DNA from: Bacteroidota bacterium
GTDB taxonomy: Bacteria > Bacteroidota > Bacteroidia > AKYH767-A > OLB10
Length of the DNA stretch: 64,000 nucleotides
Assembly (NCBI GenBank): GCA_016713925.1
Contig: JADJOH010000004.1
Location: 62,001 to 126,000 of the forward strand
Direction of reading: 5' to 3'
Every line of letters starts with the position of its first letter. Positions within the stretch are counted from its first letter, which is position 1. This document shows positions 59,688 to 64,000 of the stretch, in pieces. The position numbers were made by a program, and so were the translations under genes. A model generated the notes under the pieces. It searched no databases. It was not told the DNA's origin and saw only the letters and a list, made by a program, of their open reading frames with translations.

Positions 59688-61406
59688 ATGAAAAACCACT
59701 CTACCCTATTTTATGCGGTTGTCTTGACAGTCGTAATTTCCTTTACTAATACTTTGGTTGCGTTCGCTCAATCGGAACAATGTGGCGTTAATGCTTTTAT
59801 TGAAATGATTGAAAAAAGAAACCCCGAACTCTTTAAAAAAGTTCAGGAGAACGAAAAAAACTTTGAATCTAAGGTTGATGAAAGACGATCTGGCATTTAT
59901 TTGAGGCAAGAGAAGGAATATTCCAATGGTTTTAATCAAAAAAATGGCGGTGTATCATCCATTCAAAGTTTATGTGGCTACAATAATACGTATGTTGGTG
60001 TTGGCGCAGCACCCACTGTTTTAGGTGGAACACTTACTGCCTCAAGCATGTATGGCGGAGATTATATTAGAGTTACAAATATGATTGCAGGTAGAACCTA
60101 TCGCGTTTCTACTTGTGGCAACAACGACTTTGATACGCAGATAACTATCTATACAACGGGAGGGGGAAGTGTTGTAGCACATAATGATGATTTATGCGCC
60201 AACAATCAGTCTGAAATTTATTTTACACCTTTTACTTCAGGAAGCTATGATATTTTACTTGACGAATACGATTGTCAGTCCACTTTTATTGTAAGCACAA
60301 CAATGCTTGTTGAACTTGTTTATATACCTGACCCAATAATTACCATTCCGGTTGTTGTGCATGTGGTATGGAATACAGCGGCAGAAAATATTTCAGATGC
60401 TCAAATTATCTCGCAGATAAATGTTTTGAATCAGGATTTCAGAAGACTTAACCCGGATATTTCGTTCGCCCCTGTTGCTTTTAAAGGGTTTTCTGCTGAT
60501 ACACGTTACCAATTTTGCTTAGCGCAACAAGACCCCAACGGTTTTTCCACAAATGGAATTACACGAACTTTCACAAATATTACTCAGTTTAACCCAATGG
60601 CTGATACCTCTATCTGGTTTACGAGCTTAGGGGGAAAGGATTCCTGGGATAGAACCAAATACCTGAACATTTGGGTTTGCAATTTACCCGGTTTGCCAAA
60701 CCCCGGAACAATAGGATTTGGAACTTTCCCATGGTTAGGGCTTATAATTCCACCCGCAGACGGTGTAATCTCAGACTTCCAGGCTTTCGGAACAATTGGA
60801 ACTGCCATAGCTCCTGTAAACAAAGGAAGAAACGTCACACATGAGGTTGGACATTATTTAGGATTGAGACATGTTTGGGGAGATGATAATGCTTGTGCGG
60901 GTTCTGATAGTTGTCTTGATACACCTAACCAAACAATTAGTAGTTCAGGAACACCAACTTTTCCATTGGCAGATGCCTGCTCTCCGAATTACCCCGGCAT
61001 CATGTTTAATAATTACATGGACTATTCAGATGATAACAGTAAAAACATGTTGACCTTTTTTCAATTTGTAAGAGTCGATGCTGCAATTAGAAACGGTGGA
61101 ATAAGGGCAAGTTTAGCCACCTCACCGGGATGCACTCCATCAACAATCGGAATTAATGAAAATACTTTTGAAAATTTGATTGCACTTTATCCAAATCCTA
61201 ACAATGGATTTTTTTCAATTGCACAAAGCGAAAAAATAAATAACCTAAAAGTTGAAGTAACGAATGTTTTAGGTGAAATAGTTTTAGAAACAGAAATTCA
61301 TGAATTCAAAACAGAAATCAATTTGACAAAACATGCTGCGGGAATATATTTTGTTAAAATGAGTGCTGACAAAGACGCTATTTCTAAAAAGATAATTATT
61401 CAATAA
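59688..61406 (+). CDS. Secreted M43 (pappalysin/cytophagalysin) zinc metalloprotease with T9SS tail
   Basis: The 572-residue protein begins with a signal peptide (FYAVVLTVVISFTNTLVAFA). A beta-sandwich prepeptidase-like region follows (residues about 110-200), then the catalytic domain with HEVGHYLGLRHVWGD (HExxHxxGxxH zinc motif, Glu catalytic) and a conserved MDYSDD Met-turn region (NNYMDYSDD). The type A sorting domain (LYPNPNNGFFSI ... KKIIIQ) directs T9SS export. ATG 59688 starts at the signal; an earlier ATA-like start would add 11 residues. It probably degrades extracellular protein. It is probably not part of the defence block. Confidence 0.9.
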   Translation: MKNHSTLFYAVVLTVVISFTNTLVAFAQSEQCGVNAFIEMIEKRNPELFKKVQENEKNFESKVDERRSGIYLRQEKEYSNGFNQKNGGVSSIQSLCGYNNTYVGVGAAPTVLGGTLTASSMYGGDYIRVTNMIAGRTYRVSTCGNNDFDTQITIYTTGGGSVVAHNDDLCANNQSEIYFTPFTSGSYDILLDEYDCQSTFIVSTTMLVELVYIPDPIITIPVVVHVVWNTAAENISDAQIISQINVLNQDFRRLNPDISFAPVAFKGFSADTRYQFCLAQQDPNGFSTNGITRTFTNITQFNPMADTSIWFTSLGGKDSWDRTKYLNIWVCNLPGLPNPGTIGFGTFPWLGLIIPPADGVISDFQAFGTIGTAIAPVNKGRNVTHEVGHYLGLRHVWGDDNACAGSDSCLDTPNQTISSSGTPTFPLADACSPNYPGIMFNNYMDYSDDNSKNMLTFFQFVRVDAAIRNGGIRASLATSPGCTPSTIGINENTFENLIALYPNPNNGFFSIAQSEKINNLKVEVTNVLGEIVLETEIHEFKTEINLTKHAAGIYFVKMSADKDAISKKIIIQ

Positions 61407-61615
61407 GTTTACAACATGAATTCCCTGAACGCTCATGCATTTGTAAGCCAACGAGTATCAATAGTTCGTGTTGGCTTCAAAAGGTAGAACAATGAATATA
61501 TAGCTCCATTAACAACCAAAGTGGGGACTTCAAACAGCGTGGCATCTAATCCCCCATCGCAAAAAACTTCTTATTCCCTACTTCGTTTATACTTCATGCT
61601 CGGTGACATTCAACA

Positions 61616-62311
61616 ATGACAAAACTGTATTCTTATATCATCAAGCATGACGGCGGAGCAGCTCCAAATCCATTTTGGGGACTTTGTACACTGACCATTT
61701 GCAAACCTGCAATTAGGAGAACCGCGAGAATTGGAGACTGGGTAATTGGGACAGGTTCTAAAAATTCAAAACTTAGTGACGGTAAAATTTATGACCTATC
61801 CGACAGCATAGTTTATGCAATGAAAATAACTGACATCAAAAGTCTTTCGGACTATGACACATACTGCAATACTAATTTAAAGGAGAAAGTGCCGAAATGG
61901 TTTTCAAAGGATTGGAGAAAAAGAATGGGTGACTGCATTTACGATTATTCAAAAGGGCCTAATCCTTTTTTGAGAAAAGGAATTCATAACGAGAAAAATA
62001 AGATGAAAGATCTAAGTGGCCAGAATGCACTTATTTCCAATCACTTTTATTACTTCGGAGAAGAAGCCAGAGTTTTACCAAAGGAATTAAAAGGATTAAT
62101 TAAAAAGAGTCAGGGTCACTTGAAAATTGAAAATGAAGAGCTTATCAAAAATTTCTTGAGATGGATAAAATTATTTAAGAAAAATAAAATTTATGGCAAC
62201 CCTCAATTAAAATATAAATTTGACCTGGAGCCAAATGACGACTTAATTATTGAATGCTCAACACAACATTTGAAAGAAGACAGAAATGAGAAAGAGAAAA
62301 TTGTGTGCTGA
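61616..62311 (+). CDS. Nmad2-domain protein (nucleotide modification associated)
   Basis: The 231-residue protein has the Nmad2 pattern: an opening IIKHDGGAAPNPFWGLCTLT, then CKPAIRR, and RIGDWVIGTGSKN, followed by SIVYAMKITDI. Nmad domains were described computationally in phage and bacterial loci for modified-base biosynthesis or its counter-systems. The biochemical role is not established; sensing or editing modified nucleotides is proposed. The C-terminal half is charged and helical. It sits just before a RecQ-type helicase and after a DUF262-HNH nuclease, consistent with a defence context. Confidence 0.75.
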   Translation: MTKLYSYIIKHDGGAAPNPFWGLCTLTICKPAIRRTARIGDWVIGTGSKNSKLSDGKIYDLSDSIVYAMKITDIKSLSDYDTYCNTNLKEKVPKWFSKDWRKRMGDCIYDYSKGPNPFLRKGIHNEKNKMKDLSGQNALISNHFYYFGEEARVLPKELKGLIKKSQGHLKIENEELIKNFLRWIKLFKKNKIYGNPQLKYKFDLEPNDDLIIECSTQHLKEDRNEKEKIVC

Positions 62312-62342
62312 GGTAACTGTACGAAAGCTCAACAAGAAATAG

Positions 62343-64000
62343 ATGTCACGCCTACAAGCCGAAATCCAATTACAAAAGTTGTTTGGATTTAAACATTTCC
62401 ACGATTTGCAATGGCAGGTAATAGAGCAATTGCTGGCAGGGAAACGCGTGTTGTTTATTGAAAAGACAGGTTTTGGAAAATCCTTGTGCTATCAGTTTCC
62501 TGCTACCCAATTGGAGGGGCTTACCATTGTGTTTTCTCCGTTGATTGCCCTTATGCGTGATCAGGTGCGCAGTATGCAGGAAAAGGGAATTCGTGCCGCT
62601 TCTATTAATTCCAATCAGGAAGAGAGTGAAAATGCCGATATCATTGCGAAGGCACAATCAAATCTCCTCGATATTTTATACATTGCCCCGGAGCGTATGG
62701 AGAATGCTTCATGGATCAGTGCCGCGCGTGAAATGAAAATTGCTATGGTGGTGATTGATGAAGCGCATTGTATCTCTATGTGGGGTCAAAGCTTCCGACC
62801 GAATTACCGGCGTATCGTCAGCCTGATTAAATTACTTCCCAAGAGCTTTCCCGTCCTGGCTACCACCGCTACCGCCACACCTCGCGTGCAGGAGGATATC
62901 ATCAGCCAGACAGGCAGTGATCTGATACCGGTACGTGGTCAGTTGATGAGGTCTAATATTCGTTTGTTTGTGGTGGAGGTGAAGAGTGAGGAGGAGAAGT
63001 TTTTCTGGCTCGCGCAATATATGCCTCGTCTTGCTAAAACAGGTATCATTTATACCGGCACGCAAACCAATACTGATATTTATTCCAACTGGCTGCAATT
63101 TCTGGGATTCAAATCCGCCGCATATAGCGGCCGCCTCGATGCTGAAACAAGAATACGGGTGGAATCGGATTTTATCAATAATAAATTTGATTGTGTGGTT
63201 TCTACCAATGCGCTGGGTATGGGAATTGATAAACCGGATATTCGATTTATTATTCATACACAAATGCCGCAGTCGCCCATACATTATTATCAGGAGATCG
63301 GCAGGGCAGGCAGAGACGGACAGGAAGCCTTTGCCATCTTACTCTTCAATCCAAATGAAGATGATAAATTGCCCCGTAACTTTATCGAAAACAGTAAGCC
63401 ATCTTTAAAAAAATATGAAAAAGTAATTTCAGTGATAAAGTCGGCTTTGCTGGGCAGGAATGAAATTATCAAAGCCGCTAATCTGAAACAAACACAGGTG
63501 GCCGTCATCCTGGCGGATTTAATGGATCAGGGTATTGTCAATGAACAATTGCATGGCAAGAGCAAGAAGTATTTCTATAATCCCGAGGCTCCCGCGTTGA
63601 ATGTATCGGCTTTTGAAGCACTCCGCGCTGTACAAAATGAGGAACTGGATCGCATGCTCTCCTACACCGTCTCTACCACTTGCAGGATGCAGTATTTATG
63701 TAGCTATCTGGGAGACGTTCAGCAAGGTGAATGCGGCGTTTGTGACAGGGATACAAGCGAAGCAATGGAGGTGACGATTTCGGAAGGATCAGCAGAAAGA
63801 TTGCAGGCCTTCAGAGAGTCCTTCTTTCCTGTTTTAGAGGTAGAGACGCTGAAAAGCAAGATCATCAATGGTGTGGCGGCCTCGTATTACGGAGTCTCCA
63901 ATGTGGGTGCGGCCCTCCACTATTCCAAATATGAAGGAGGAGGTGATTTCCCTGACTGGCTCCTCCGGCTTACGTTGAAGGCTTACCGTAAGTTTTATGG
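62343..64000 (+). CDS. RecQ-family ATP-dependent DNA helicase (3' end outside window)
   Basis: The frame is open from ATG 62343 to the window edge (552 codons), so the C-terminus is missing. Motifs: Q-motif-like QLQKLFGFKHFHDLQWQVIE; Walker A EKTGFGKSLCYQFPA; DEAH box VVIDEAHCISMWGQSF; ATTATATPRV; motif V TNALGMGIDKPDIRFIIH; motif VI QEIGRAGRDGQ. A zinc-binding CRMQYLCSYLG ... CGVCD follows. RecQ enzymes unwind DNA 3'-5' in repair and recombination. The Gly-Phe in Walker A (TGFGKS rather than TGGGKS) and SFRPNY are variations seen in short RecQ-like helicases of defence loci. No Nmad or HRDC domain is visible inside the window. Confidence 0.88.
   Translation, partial: MSRLQAEIQLQKLFGFKHFHDLQWQVIEQLLAGKRVLFIEKTGFGKSLCYQFPATQLEGLTIVFSPLIALMRDQVRSMQEKGIRAASINSNQEESENADIIAKAQSNLLDILYIAPERMENASWISAAREMKIAMVVIDEAHCISMWGQSFRPNYRRIVSLIKLLPKSFPVLATTATATPRVQEDIISQTGSDLIPVRGQLMRSNIRLFVVEVKSEEEKFFWLAQYMPRLAKTGIIYTGTQTNTDIYSNWLQFLGFKSAAYSGRLDAETRIRVESDFINNKFDCVVSTNALGMGIDKPDIRFIIHTQMPQSPIHYYQEIGRAGRDGQEAFAILLFNPNEDDKLPRNFIENSKPSLKKYEKVISVIKSALLGRNEIIKAANLKQTQVAVILADLMDQGIVNEQLHGKSKKYFYNPEAPALNVSAFEALRAVQNEELDRMLSYTVSTTCRMQYLCSYLGDVQQGECGVCDRDTSEAMEVTISEGSAERLQAFRESFFPVLEVETLKSKIINGVAASYYGVSNVGAALHYSKYEGGGDFPDWLLRLTLKAYRKFY

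Noticed and set aside
1..64000. tRNA or rRNA genes, and prophage or integrative element ends
   Set aside because: I looked through the intergenic stretches and saw no cloverleaf-like sequence, rRNA core, integrase or direct-repeat attachment pair. A covariance-model search was not possible, so small RNAs may be missed.

Overview
The window looks like a chromosomal segment of a Bacteroidota bacterium, probably Chitinophagia- or Saprospiria-like. Five secreted proteins end in type A type-IX-secretion sorting domains. A GloVer-repeat protein and a DUF4175 protein are present, and promoters match the Bacteroidota -7 element TAnnTTTG. There is no sign of plasmid or phage structural genes.

Layout. 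1-9.0 kb: housekeeping and envelope genes (GloVer-repeat protein, DUF4175 coiled-coil membrane protein, DUF559 protein, RsbW-like ATPase, ybeY, mnmG), with parS-like palindromes on both sides of mnmG. 9.0-25 kb: a damaged methyltransferase, a GNAT enzyme, several T9SS-secreted proteins including a GH18 chitinase, a membrane cytochrome b plus ten-haem cytochrome c pair, a REP-associated transposase flanked by its own kind of palindromes, and a WYL regulator. 25-28.6 kb: an AAA ATPase relic, a lipoprotein, and a secreted HNH nuclease whose 3' end is duplicated on the far side of a possible immunity gene.

28.6-53.7 kb: a large type III-A CRISPR locus. In order: a divergent WYL regulator, cas6, cas10/csm1 (HD and GGDD both present), csm2-csm6, then four unfamiliar genes (small soluble protein, membrane coiled-coil protein, exported vWA-like protein, small exported protein). 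Next come an RtcR-like CARF-sigma54 activator on the other strand, a shortened cas1, a VirE-N/BT4734 primase-polymerase (CAPP-type), a 61-residue ORF, cas2, a leader, and an array of 78 repeats and 77 spacers. Beyond the array lie a Card1/Can2-like CARF nuclease, a RecD-like helicase and a secreted protein. Three putative cyclic-oligoadenylate receptors with different outputs (HEPN RNase, PD-(D/E)XK nuclease, sigma54 transcription) therefore share one Cas10. A repeated site, TGCAA-N6-TGCA(A/G), lies upstream of cas6, of the unknown four-gene module and of the helicase, suggesting one regulon, perhaps under the WYL protein. Spacer families read in antisense to homologous coding sequences, as expected for an RNA-targeting system transcribed rightward.

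53.8-64 kb: a second defence block. It has type I hsdM/hsdS (no hsdR in the window), a PD-(D/E)XK protein and a DUF262-HNH (GmrSD-type) protein, followed by a secreted M43 metalloprotease, an Nmad2-domain protein and the start of a RecQ-family helicase.

Caveat on quality. Many genes are split by single-base indels, mostly in short homopolymers, and are densest at 28.6-39.5 kb. Conserved motifs survive on both sides of each break, so most are probably uncorrected sequencing errors. I annotate such genes as one feature spanning all fragments. Two genes (the methyltransferase and cas1) instead lack whole internal segments.
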